Position numbers and translations under genes: made by a program. Shown here one piece after another: positions 52,191 to 63,784 of a DNA stretch of 64,000 bases. A model generated the notes under the pieces. It ran no database searches and was not told the origin of the DNA. It saw nothing but the letters and a program-made list of their open reading frames with translations. Every line of letters starts with the position of its first letter. Position 1 is the stretch's first letter. Source of the DNA: Prorocentrum cordatum (lineage: Eukaryota; Sar; Dinophyceae; Prorocentrales; Prorocentraceae); NCBI GenBank assembly GCA_963575745.1, contig CAUYUJ010001703.1, forward strand, positions 40,001-104,000, in the 5' to 3' direction.

Positions 52191-55100
52191 AAGTTCGCTC
52201 AATCCTCCCACTGGCCGCCAGAAGATTCATTTACAAAACGCACGCGGCGGCGATAGCGATGACTGCTTGGCTCTGGCTGGCGCATCGCTGCGGCCGCGCA
52301 ATCGCGCAGGCTCGCGCGCAAACCGGTAAGCTAGTTTGGCGCGACCGACGCGGCCGCAGCAGTGCTGACCGCTCGGGACTCCCCAACGCGTCTCGCAGGC
52401 CGCGCTGACTTGCGGGCACTTCTGTGCGAGTCGGTGGCCCGAGTGGGCACGTTCTCATCGTGACGCCGAGAAAGAAGGAACGATGATGGCAATGGCGATG
52501 ATGGTCACGGCAACAAAGCCAATGACGGCACCAATGCTGGTCACGCCGATGACGATGATTGTGTCCACGTGTCGGCGATGAGCGTTCTGGACGGATTTCG
52601 ACATGCGGACGAGACGGCGCAGGCGAACGGCCCGCAATGTGTGACTTGGCAAGGGCCGTGCCCCCCCCCCCCCCCCCTAGCAAGCGCGCGAAACAGCTCG
52701 AATGATCTCGACATGCGAGCGCGAGAGGCCGATACACATTCCGGGAACAATAATCATACAGCTCAAATGAGAAGTCGCAAACACGTGCGCAGCATTGGTT
52801 GCGCAAACAAATTGCAAAACCATGGGTTGTTCAGAACTGTTTCCAGCGCTCTCAAAGTGCTTGCAACCCAAAAAAACGCATGCGCGCGCCCCGCCGCGCG
52901 CGTGGCCTCTGTGTCGTTATGTTGGGCAGCATGCGTTGTCAACTAATGATTGTTGGTGAACGAGCGTGCGCACACAGCATCATTTGACAAGGGTGAAGAG
53001 GGTGAATTCATAAGTTTGGCTTGAAAACAAACAACGCGTGGTGTACATGAGTGATGGGGAACAAACTGTAGTCGTAATGTCCAAAATTACAGAGCGACGT
53101 CCAAGGGAGCGAATAGATCCGACCCTGTCTTCTACACAAAATGGAACCGATGCATTCCGATACGTTGTGCTGTCCTCCCTGCTGGCCTTGAACTGTCGAC
53201 CCAAGTGTTCGCGAGACCACCCCACCTTGGCACCCGCGACATGGTTTGCAAAACCCATGCCGCGACGATCGCAATGAACTGCTTGGCACAAGCCGGCGCA
53301 TCGTCGCGGCCGCGTTAGCGCGCGCAAGTCATCGCGCAGAGTCATCATCCAGTTTGGGTCAGCCGACGCGGCCGCCCACGGCACTTCGGGTCGGTGAATC
53401 GGGCGAGCGCGGTATCATGGCGACGTCGACGAATGCGGGCGCGATGGTGATAGTAGCTTTGGTGGTAACGATGATGGTAATGACAGCGGCAAAGCCAATG
53501 ACGGCACCGATGCCGGTCACGCCGATGACCATGATGGCGTCCACGTGTCGGCGACGAACATGTTGACGGGATGTCGACATGCGCGCGCGACCGGCGCGGG
53601 CGAATGGCCCGCACTGTCAATTCGGCAAGGATCGCGCCTGCCCCCAAAGCATGCGAGCAAGGGTGTTCGAGTAAAGCATGCGAACAAGGGTGTTCGAATG
53701 ATCCCGACACGCGCTCGCGAAATGCCCGCTTGGTCGATTGACGAAAATGTTTGCAAACGCCTGTTTGATGTTTGTGCGAAATCTCCAGGGCGAACGCGCA
53801 AATTTTGATAAACAGATGTTGCCGACCATTGGTGTCTCATGGGCTATCCTGAACACCGACTCGGAACCCTCACGAAACATGCGAGGTTCTCTTGTGTCAA
53901 AGTAGCTCGTGGCCCGCGAGCACGACGACGCGCGCGCGTGGACGTTGTATCACGTGTCCGCATGGGGCGTTTGAAGCTGTTTTTTCTTTGGCAGAACTGT
54001 GCGCGCAATCATTTTTTGAACACGGCCATGGGACGTCGGCGAGCGGATTGCCCAGGATGGCATAAATTCGCGCGTAAGACGAAAAATAGGGGAGCATCGC
54101 GCGTAAAATACAACGCCCCAAAAGGAGGCAGGGGCGGAGAGGAGAGGGGGGGCAAGCGGCCATCTTCACGCTTATGTGGAAGATGCTATGCCAACATAGT
54201 CAAACAATCTGCGTGGCGCAAGTAACCTTGCACAGATTCAATTTGCCACCTTCACTGTCAACGCGATCGCCCCGCCCGCCGCTAACTCGCGCAACCCCTT
54301 GCGCAAAATGGCCGGCTACTCTGGCGCGACCGACGCGGCCGCGGTGGCGCTGACCGACGGGGACTTACCAGCGAGTCTCGCAGGCCGCGCTGGCACGCAA
54401 GCAATGCAAAGCGACTCCGCGGCGCTGGCGGACGCGGGTCCATGGCGACGCCGACAACGGCAGACGCGATGACGATAGTAGCGATGATTGCAGCGATGAT
54501 GACGGAAACGGCGGCAAGGCCAATGACGGTGCCGACGCTCGACGCGCTGGCGACGATGATGGTTCCACCTCGTCGGCGATGATTTTTCGGGGAGGGTTTA
54601 GGCGCGCTCGCGCGGCCGACGCGGGCGGGCGGCACGGGGGCGGGTGGCCTGCGCGGCATCATTCGTCAAAGATCGGGCCCCCCAAAGAATCGCTCAATAG
54701 GCCGTCGCCTGCATCCAGCATGCGCGCGCGAATGGCCCGCGCGGTCGCATTGGATGAACGTATGAAAAACGGTCTGGTTTCCGCACGGGGATTCGCAAGA
54801 CCGCGGGCGCAGATTTTGATTGAAACACTCTGTTGCAAAACCATTTGCGTTTATGCGAACAGGAAACCCGAGCTAGAAACCGGTGCAAAACCAAAGGTTG
54901 GTTCGAAGATTTCCAGCGCGTTCGCGCGACGTCGCGCGCGCGCCGACGCTGTTCCAACTGTTGCAAAGGACGGCTTGAAATTCATGAGTTGCGATAAACG
55001 GGCGCGCGTGCATACTACTATTTGACAAAAAGGGGGGAGGGGGGAGGGGAACGGCCCTGATAAGAAGATACACTGCCACATTTCACAGGAGCGAAGGGGC

Positions 55101-55900
55101 ATAGCCAATTATAAAGCCAATTATAGATTGGACAATCCCCAGGGGAACTGACAATTCGGGAGGAGGTTGGCGGATCTAAGAAGATGTTGTCATGACGGAT
55201 AAACCAAATGGTGGACGCTATGTTGCGCATTCTTCGCGGAGCAAATCGCGGCGCAATCAATGCGGCGCAATGAAGTCTGTTAAACATGTAACTGTCTATT
55301 CCGCTGCTCGTACAACCATCCGAGCCGCCCACCCGCAACTTGGTTTCCAAAACCCATGCGGCGGCGATTACGATAACTGCCTGGCGCTAGCTGGCACATC
55401 GCCGCGGCCGCGCTGGCGCGCGCGAGCTCTCGCGCAGAGCGGTCAGCTAGTTTGGCGCGACAGCCGCGGCCGCGGCGGAACTGACCGCTGGGGGCCCCCC
55501 AGCACGTCTCGCAGGCAGCGTTGGCGCGCGGGCGCTTTAGAGCGCGTCAGTGACTCTGGCGGGCGTGGCATCGCGGAGGCGTCGACAATGGCGGGCGCGA
55601 TGATGATCATGGCGATGGAAGTGGCGATGATGACGACGGCGACGGCAAGGCCAATGACGGCGCGAAGGCCGGTCACGCCGATGACGACAATGTTGCCCAC
55701 GCGTCGGCGATGATGGTGCTGCATGTATTTCGGCACGCGCGCGCGGCCGATGCGCGCGAGTAGCCAGCGCGGAATAAGTTGACAAGTGTCGCGCACCGCC
55801 CCCCCCCCACCCCTCCCCCTCCCCCACTACCACCCCAGCAAGCGCGCAAGGGCGTCCGAATAGTACCGACGCCCGCGCGCGCGAGAAGCCTGCGTGGTCC
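52190..55900 (-). repeat. Four ~1-kb tandem units with a hydrophobic minus-strand frame
   Basis: The word GCCAATGACGG recurs at 52518, 53494, 54519 and 55650 (spacing 976, 1025, 1131). Around it, ~350 bp aligns in all four units: AAACCCATGC and CGGCG, GCGCATCGC-type and GCGGCCGCG blocks, CTCGCAGGC, the ATC/GAT-rich core and GCGCGAATGGCCCGC. Weaker shared blocks (GTTGCAAAACCA, TTTCCAGCGC) follow. On the minus strand each unit reads a 20-30-residue hydrophobic stretch in the same frame (for example VIGVTGIGAVIGFAAV in unit 2, VIGVTGLRAVIGLAVAVVII in unit 4). Units 3 and 4 continue in one frame into a shared Arg/Pro-rich tail (LRD, RS, PPRPR, SRQ). It could be a tandem gene family with a membrane segment or a satellite with a GAT-rich core. 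Confidence 0.7.
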
Positions 55901-56089
55901 CATTTGACGAACAAGTGGATAACCCGAAGGCTCTCAGAAGAAAGGCGTTCGCGCGGAAGTTTTTTATAAGTGACGATGCAGCGCCATTGGCTGTTTTATG
56001 CGATCGGGAACCTCCATCTGAAAATCATAACGGAGCAACTTTTTTTGACGGGTCTGGCCATGCGCGCGCGACGACATGTGCGTGCGAAC

Positions 56090-57000
56090 CGTTTTTTCCC
56101 CTGCCATCCTGTAGTATTCGGTCCTCGTTTTGAAGCGAATGCGCCCCACGTTCTCCTTCCCCCTCCCCGCTGCCCCCTCCTCTCACCCCCCATCGCCACC
56201 GTCCCCAGCATCGTCGCCGCCACCATCACCATCACCATCACCATTCTCGCCATCAGCTTTGGCACATCCCCCACACGCTTCGCGGCCCCCACACAAAAAG
56301 GGGGCTTCACCGAAAGGCCCATTGGCACAGCCCGCACGCGTGCCCGCCGCTCATCCCGGCGCACGCCCACACGCGTCGTGGCCCCATGGGGAGCCCAATC
56401 GAAGGTCCCAGTGGCGCAGCCCGCACGCGTACCCGCCACACACGATTCGCGGCCCCGCAGGGAGCTCCAACGAAGGCGCAGTGGCGCAGCCCGCTTGCGT
56501 CCCCGCCACCAATTTCGGCACATGCCCACACGTTTCGTGCCCCATAGGCCGCTTCACCGAAGGGCTCAGTGTCGCAACCCGCATCCCTCCGCGCTACCCA
56601 CTTTGGCACACCCTCACACGTGTCGTGACCAGATAGGGAGGCTCATTCAAGGTCCGAGTGGCGCAGCCCGCATGCGTCTCCGCCACAAAGTTGCGTGGCC
56701 ACGTTGGGAGCTCCAGGGAAGGTCGCAATGGCGAAGCCCGCATGCGCTTCCGACGCCCGTGTGGGCACATCCTCACACGCTCCGTGGCCTCGTGGGGAGC
56801 TCCACCAAAGGTCCCACTGGCGCAGCCCGCATGCGCCCCCGTCACCCACTTCGGCACGCCCTCACAGGTTTCGTGGCCGCATAGGGAATTCCACATAAGG
56901 TCCTATTGGCGCAACCCGCATGCGCTCCCGTCGCCCATGCCGGCACACTCGTCAAACTCTTCGAGGCCCAACAAAGAACCCAAGTTGCGCAGCGTGTGCA
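56090..57000 (+). mobile_element. Composite element copy 4
   Basis: The leader at about 56104-56137 (CCATCCTGTAGTATTCGG then TCCTCGTTTTGAAG) is followed by CT-rich DNA, then eight or nine ~85-90-bp units with CACACG(C/T)TTCG(T/C)GGCCCC, GGAGCTCCA(A)C(G)AAGG and GGCGCAGCCCGC(A)TGCG. It has the same order and strand as copy 1 at 1591-2480. The units differ more from each other than in copy 1. Confidence 0.8.
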
Positions 57001-60000
57001 TTGAGATGGAAAGAGAACAATAGGGCAAAATGATGTGTACATTGCTCTGTCCGACCAAGGGCGCTACACCCGGCCTTGGAAGGATGACACCTTTTTTTAC
57101 GTTGTGCAACCTACGTATGTTGCGCAGACTTCGTGGAACAATATATGTGGTGCAATCCACGTTGTGCAATCTAGGCGGCGGCGCGGCGGCGCCAGCGACA
57201 GCAAAGCCGCCAGACCGACAGCCAGGGCCAGACGACGGGCGCCGACGAGGCGGCGACTGGGCGGCGACGAGTACCACGTAGCCGCCAGACCGACAGTCAG
57301 GCCCGGTTCCATATTCTACAAATAAGAGCCCATATATGCTAGCATTGTTTGGGGAACTGCTGCATAACATAATCACGACTGTAAGCAACAACGAACGGAA
57401 GAACCATTGTGAAGCAGAAGCGAACCAGGAATACACATCAAGTGTACAAACGCAATGTGCACGCATACGTGAAATAGGCCCCGAACGAGCAAAACCACGA
57501 CCCATAACCCATGACCCAAACTGCAACCTCCTGGCAACAAAACCGCACACCTCGCTGCCATGCCGCGTGATACTCCTGGTAACGGCCCACACATTTGCCG
57601 CGACGTTGCGCGCGACGTCGGCGGACGTTAGCGAGGGGCCTACCTCTACACGCGCGACGATCAGAAACGGGTCCTACGCGAGATGACGTAGCGACCTTAC
57701 GCGGTGGCTTACGCGGGCCGCCCGTGCGGCACTTCACAATGGAGACGAGGGCGCTGACGAGCGACCTTACGCGGGCAGCTTGCGCACCAATCTCGGCGCA
57801 AGCGACCCCGTGATCCCTGCGTCGCTCACATGATGTTTCCTGCCTGGCCGCCATCCACAACGCTGTGCACTGTTGCTGGACACCACCCACCAGCCACATC
57901 GAACTTCGAGTGCCGCGGGCACGCATGCTGCCCCGCCAGGGAACGCCCGAATGCGGGCGCCGCTTCTAGACGTGCCCACGTTGCTCTGCATTCCGCATGT
58001 CTGCTTACCTTTTGTTTGACTATTCTGCGCGTCTGTCTGTAACTACGCCCACAGCGCTGGCGCCGCGCGCTCGTGCCAAGAAGGCCCAGAAATGTCCGGT
58101 TCCTCGAACTGTTTTTCTTTGCCTGCAACGTTCCGCAACACCCGCCACAAAGCGGCGGCGCGCGGCGATGCGACTTGCAACTCTGAAGGGCCTCGGGGGC
58201 CCAACAAGAACCCCAAACGAGCTTCTCTCTTGGCCCCCCCTGGGAGCTCCTGGGCAGCTCTGGGAAGCCCTGGGAGATCCCGCTCAAAGTGCGAAACACA
58301 TCCGCATGCGAGTCTGAAGTGTAACCAATTTTCCCGTCGCGGCGCGGCAGCGGCGATCCGCACGCGTGCTCTACTGGGCCAGGCGACGGCAGGCACTAGG
58401 CAGCGGACAGCAGGAGAAGAGAACACGGACAGAGCGCGGCCGCGAACAGGAGGAAGAGGAGGGGATCACTCACAGCACGATGGACATCGACTGGAGTGGC
58501 CCGGCGGCCTGCCTGCGTCGATGCATCCTGGCAGCAGACGCGGGGCGGCGCCACGGCCACACCCAGGGGCTGCGGCGCAGGCTGCAATGCAGAACGGTGA
58601 CGAGTCGTACCCGTACTGGAGGGAGATCGGCGAGGGGGACCACACGTAGGGGCATCATCCAGCTGTTGACGGTAGCCCAGGGGCATTAGACTGCTGCCTT
58701 GGGGGCACGCGTTCGGCGAGGCCTTGTCGCACACGGGGGCGGCAGAAGCCAGTGCAGCAGCCAGCACAGCCAAGTACACGTCGAAAGCCCGAGTGTGCAG
58801 CACATGCAAATCGCAAGTGCGAGTAGAGCGCGGAACAATTATGAAACAAGTGCAAGAACACAGCGAAGTCAGAATGGAGCATCGGAAGTGAGAACAGTGT
58901 ATGCAGAAATACGAATGTGCATCATAAGTGCAAAAAGCTACGAATGCACACCCAAACGGGTGTCCGAAATTTGAAAAGCATACATACAACCTGGGAGCGC
59001 GGCATTGCCCGCCGTCCCATCTTGGCAAGCCCGAGCCCTGCCCAGGTCCACCCAGAGGTCCTAGGCCCCTGGGCCTGGGGCCGCGGACCTGGGTGGTCAG
59101 CCCCCCGGGGCGCCCCTGGATGCGCCAAGAGATGACGCACTCCCTTCCTGGACAGACAAACCAACCGCAAGCATGTTTCTCAAACCTGGGCAAGTCTGTA
59201 AGTTTTAAATAATCCTCAAGCCCTCTCGGGAGTCCTCTCGGTGGTAATGGGCTGTCTTGCGGACCTCTTCGCAAATATGATAGCCATCTTCCCAAACCGC
59301 TAGCAGCCGCGCGAACCAAGTGGTCAGCAACAGAAGAAACAGTTGTCGGCTACTGCAAAGAAGCATGCCAAGCACGAGCGTCAAGAACCCAGACGCACGA
59401 AACACGAACGCTCGGAAATGTAATGCACGCAAAGGCGCGCTCCCCCAAAACACCGCATTCAGTGCGATCAACGCTATGGAAAAACAACACGTGGGACCTG
59501 TGCGAACACCGATGGGACAATATCCGTACGTTGGAACCTACGTGTATGATGCAACACATGGGGAACATGTTGTAGCACGACAAAACTATGAAAATCGAGT
59601 GGTCCCCAGCCTATTCCCACAAGTGCCTCATATTTCTGCAGTAAGGTTCGTGTTCCAAGGCTCCCGTACGTTGACGATACCACTGCCAGACGTCAATTAT
59701 AGGAACGTGGATTCCAAGCCATATACTGTTCACACAATGTCCTCATGTAGCTGCTGACATCCAGGACCCCTTAAGAACAGTTGGCTGTACTTGAGCCTTA
59801 CCCGTCGGTCGGACGAAGTAGGTAAACACATGAAGCAGGAAGGCAGACAAAGTAGACTGGGTTCAGCCCCTCCCACATAATCAAAAACTCACAAAAAAAA
59901 CTGATTGATTCTTGACGTAGGGAGGCGCTTGAAGTAGATTGAGATCTGGGAGCGGATGAAAAACCAAACGTTCGACGACCAACTGGTAAAGCACGTTTCC

Positions 60001-60884
60001 CTATGCACTTCGACACTGAATTGTTAAACTGATAACGTTCTAATGCTGCCGATGACGGAACCCTTCATGTTCGCACTTCGGTGTCGTTCTGTCCTCCATG
60101 AGGTTTCGTGGCTTCACTGATTTCGGGCTGGCCTGCCAATCTACACGGCCAGGAAGTGGCAAACTTCAGACAGAGCGTTTGGTCTCCGCTGAAACGGTTC
60201 AAATACTCCCGCCTGTTAGGGGTAATGGTGGAGGAGGCGCACGCCTTGGCCCGACTCCCCGGCTGAGAACAGCCATGACAAACTGCACACCACACATACC
60301 AACACATGATGAACATCACTGGAAAGGGAGGCGGGGAGAGAGGCCGCGCGGAGCTCCTTCAACTTCGACGGCGTGCGCTCGCCGTCTTCGTCCTCCGAGC
60401 TCTCCTTCCTACTCGCCCCACTCCTTCCCCCTTCTGCCCCATCTTCGTGGTTTGTCCGTCGCCCTCCTGCTCCTCCACCTGCTCCTCCTCTCTCCTCCAC
60501 CTCGCATCCTTGTTAAGACACGTGTGCATTGCCATTACCCGCCTTGGTAATTTGCTGAATCGTAGTCTCCTGAAGATTGTCCGTATTCGTTATGGTCTTA
60601 CTATTGCTTGTTTCCTACTCCTTCCTCGTATCATACACCTCCTCGTCCTCCCCATCTCCCTTCATACACCCCGTCTCTGAAGAGCAGTCCTCCCCCTATC
60701 GCACCAGCAGGCGTGTCGGTTGGGCAGGCCGGGCGGGCCGCCTGAGACCTCCTCACCATACATGGTCCTGACGTGTGGACATTCCATCGCCCGCGAGGGT
60801 AGGGAGTGGCACATGGTCCAACAACTGGCTCCAGGATTAGCGCCACGCACCTTGGTCGTCAAGCCTGCGACCTGCACAAGGATG
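57001..60884. other. Low-copy DNA with minor repeats, no gene recognised
   Basis: 57095-57175 holds TTGTGCAACCTACGTATGTTG-type units. 57205-57305 holds a direct pair, AGCCGCCAGACCGACAG. Around 58700-58800 the minus strand has a signal-peptide-like stretch (YLAVLAAALASAAPVCDK) without an in-frame Met or clear splice site. No domain was recognised elsewhere. 60470-60510 is CTC-rich. Confidence 0.4.
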
Positions 60885-61230
60885 GAGGGCGGCGCCTCTG
60901 CAAATACGCCTGAATGCTTGACAGCAGCTAGCAGGGTCGAGGGCGATTGTTTTTCTCAATGTGGGCCCAATCTTGCGCCGCGAGCATTCGCCCTAACAAG
61001 TTACAACAAGGATCGGAGCGGAGTTCTCACTTGAGGCGTTGTCAAATTCATGCCGAACATCTTGATGAATCTATGTAGTAGCTACACGGATGGAAGACGG
61101 TTGCTTTTCGAGACGGGGCTCTTGCTCGAGACTGCCGCATACGGAACAACCACGAGTGTATTCTGTGTGCCACAATTGTGCGGGTGGGTGGGCAGCTCTT
61201 TTTCAGAACGGGGCTTTCACTGGACCCCGG
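60885..61230 (+). repeat. Diverged copies of left-end repeats
   Basis: 60885-61000 resembles the unit at 626-707 (GGAGGGCG, CAATGTGGGC, TTGCGCCGCGAGCATTCGCC). 61105-61225 holds TTTCGAGACGGGGCTCTTGC and TCGAGACTGCC, related to the CTCGCTCGAGACTTCCTC family. 61231-61619 is unassigned. Confidence 0.5.
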
Positions 61231-61619
61231 CTTGAACTGAATGAGCATGCCTCTCCGCCGTGCTCGATAAGTCGCAAGGACGATTCCCGTCAGATCCATC
61301 GCAAAACGGGCCGCCCAACTGAAGAGCAGGCCCGCAGGGTGCGCGCCCTTCAGGAAGGAACGCCCTGCAATGAGGAAGAGGGGCCTGCGAGGAGGGGTCT
61401 CGGAACGGGAGGGCGTGCTACAGCGTCGTGGGTGCGCCCTGGGCTCGATCTGGTCATCACTCCTCAGCGTCGTGCTTCCTCTTTCCACGTTCCCCCAAGG
61501 AGTTCCTCCTCTTGAGCACGGACCGACCGCCCCGGCATCACGAAAGGCCTGCGCGACATGTTCTTGAAGCAAAAAGCTTGTCTAATAACGCAAACAATGT
61601 TCTTAGAGGATCAAGCCGA

Positions 61620-61870
61620 TGTTATAAAGACAAGACGGTCTCAACCATACATGTTCTGAGAACATTTCGTGCAACAGCAAAAAATACGATAACATTGTTT
61701 GGTGGGCCTATCGGAAGTCGCCACTGCTTGATCCCCCCCCCCTCATAATGCCCCTGTCCATGCTTCTACCCTTTTCGTCTGCTCCTGCTCCTCTCCTCCT
61801 CCTCCTCCTGCGCAGACTTCAACCTTCCTGGACAAACCTCCTCCTCATCCTCCTCGTCCTCCCCCCCCCT
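61620..61870 (+). repeat. Dispersed repeat, copy 2, with CTC tail
   Basis: Partner of 58-186: ACGGTCTCAACCATACATGT, CGTGCAACAGC, GGTGGGCCTATCGG, CGCCACTGCTTGA, then a C run and a short CTC tract (about 61793-61865). Confidence 0.7.
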
Positions 61871-62786
61871 CTCACATCCCCCACACCCGTTCCTCCCCAG
61901 GCGGATGAGGAGGGATGAGGGGAGCAAGCGGGAGGGGAGGAAAAAGATATGTGGAGGACGGATGTTCGCACACTGCTTTCGTCAGCGGCGCGGCTGCGAA
62001 CTCCGCTCCAGCGAGAAGCCAGATAGGGGCACTGACCAGCGACTTGCCCAGCGAGCAACACGAGGGAGGACGGATGCTCGCACACGCGCCGCGGCGCGGC
62101 ATCCCGAGGACAGGACGGAGCGGCGGCACCCCGACGCCTCGAACCAGGGAACACTCACAGCTCCGGACCGCCGGCACCCTCCTCGTCTGCACGAAACTCG
62201 GGGGGAACGAAGGGGGGGGGGATGGCCACGGGCAGGGTCGAGAATGCGCTCGCGCAGCTGATTTTGCCAGCGCCGCCCGGCGCCGGGAGGCGCCCATGTA
62301 TCGAGGCATGGGCCCGGCGGCGGGAGGCCGAAGCCCGACACGAAAGTTCCAGAGACCACTAGAGGGTAGTGATTGGAAAAAGGAGGGCCGGCGGAAGCAA
62401 ACGTTGCCCTCCAAGAGGTGGCAACGTTCCTGGGTTCAGGTCTTCAGGAGTCGCCTGGGGAGGTCTGCGTCTCCGCCGTCCTCGTCGGCGCCGACACGGG
62501 GCGCTGCCGCTACCGCACCCAGAATGCTCGCGTCGTGACAGGAGCAGGACAGGAGGTTTTCTCCGTTCTCGGCCTCTGGGGGCCCTCGCTGGGCTCCGGG
62601 ACCGTGAGAAAAGACTCAGGAGGAAAAACCCTTTCCCGGGGGAGGGGTTGGGTTTTCGGAGGCCGTCGCATGCCTGGGTCCTGGCGTCGCAATTTGCCCA
62701 CGCCAAGCGTTTTCGCTCGGTTTCGGGCCCGGGGGCCCTCGCGGAGCGATCCGGTCCGACAAGCGGCGCAGAGAGATGGGGTCTGT
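61871..62786. other. No gene recognised; diverged S piece
   Basis: GC-rich low-copy DNA. 62560-62690 resembles the SINE-like S family (CTCGGCCTCTGGGGGCCCTC, GCTGGGCTCCGGGACCGTGA). No exon is supported. Confidence 0.45.
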
Positions 62787-63005
62787 GAGGCATCCAAAAT
62801 GGGGTCCGAGTAGATGGAGTCGGAGGGTTGCACCGCGTCACCGATGCATCGACGATGCATCGGCGACGTCGGCGATGCATCGGCGACGTCGGCGTGGAGA
62901 AAATCGGTCTCCTCATCGAGCCGCATCGCCGATGCATCGCCGATGCATCGGCGATGCAGCGCAATCCTCGGACCCCATCTGTTCTAGTTCCATTTGGTAG
63001 GCCTG
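62787..63005. mobile_element. Foldback element family A, copy 2
   Basis: The left arm AGGCATCCAAAATGGGGTCC and following bases (62788-62830) is the imperfect complement of 62962-63005. The 12-bp words ATGGGGTCCGAG and CTCGGACCCCAT match perfectly. The interior holds at least five CGATGCATCG palindromes and a GTCGGCGTGGAGAAAAT word shared with copy 1 (GTCGGTGTGGAGAAAAC). Confidence 0.85.
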
Positions 63006-63672
63006 GAAAGTGTATGGGGCTCCAGCCGTGCTGATTTACACAATTTTCCTCTTGTCCGCCACCGGGCCACATAACAGGGCATATGTCGCAGGCTTCGTGG
63101 GGAGCTTCGAGCGTACCAGAAATCTGGGGACCAAAGCTGGGATCCACGATGGGGGGGCGTGCCCCCTTGGGGTGTATCACAGGGTTCCCCTACTTGTCTG
63201 AGCGGCTTCATTTTTCTGTCGGCAAGTCCAGGGGCTGGGGAAGGACAAGTCTTAAGTCTGGCCTGTCCCTCTACTGGAGGCGTGTTCAAAAATACAAAAA
63301 AAAACCTCGTCTGGGGATGATTTGCCTATACTTGTTTTGACACGTTGGGTATATGTTTGGGGTCTGTCTCATTCTTCGTCCAAGATCCGCCTGTCGGGGG
63401 ACACGCCCGACTTGAGACGCGTCGCCTGCGAGGCCCAGCCGGCGCTCCTCTGCCGCCCGCCCGGCCGGCTCGCCGCGCGCCAGCCGCCCGACCTGCGCGG
63501 CCAGGCGCCGCAGGCGCCCGCCGTGGCCGGGGGGCCGCGCGGGCCCCCGCAGGTCCAGGGGCGCCAGGTGCCCGCCCGGGCTGCGGATCGCCTCTGCGCG
63601 CGGAGAGGGCCGCAGACCGCCCTCGGGTCCGGACACGAAAGATCCCGAGGACGGGGGGGTCTTTCGCTGTCT
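63006..63672. other. No gene recognised
   Basis: Low-copy DNA, AT-richer at 63280-63370 then very GC-rich (63410-63610) with GCGCC/GGCGC words. Frames are Ala/Arg/Pro-rich on both strands with no domain. Confidence 0.4.
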
Positions 63673-63770
63673 TCGGCCCTGGAGGGCCCTTGCCGGGCCT
63701 CGGGGCCGTCAAAAAACGAGTCGGGATGAAGATCTGGTCCCGGGGAGTGGGTCGAGACCTCCCCAGGATC
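63673..63770 (+). repeat. SINE-like repeat S, + copy
   Basis: TCGGCCCTGGAGGGCCCTTG, CCGGGCCTCGGGGCCGTCAA, AAAACGAGTCGGGATGAAGA, TCTGGTCCCGGGGAGTGGG and TCGAGACCTCC. It lies 15 bp before a CGGTCGCGACCG array. Confidence 0.85.
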
Positions 63771-63784
63771 ATTGGATACAATGT

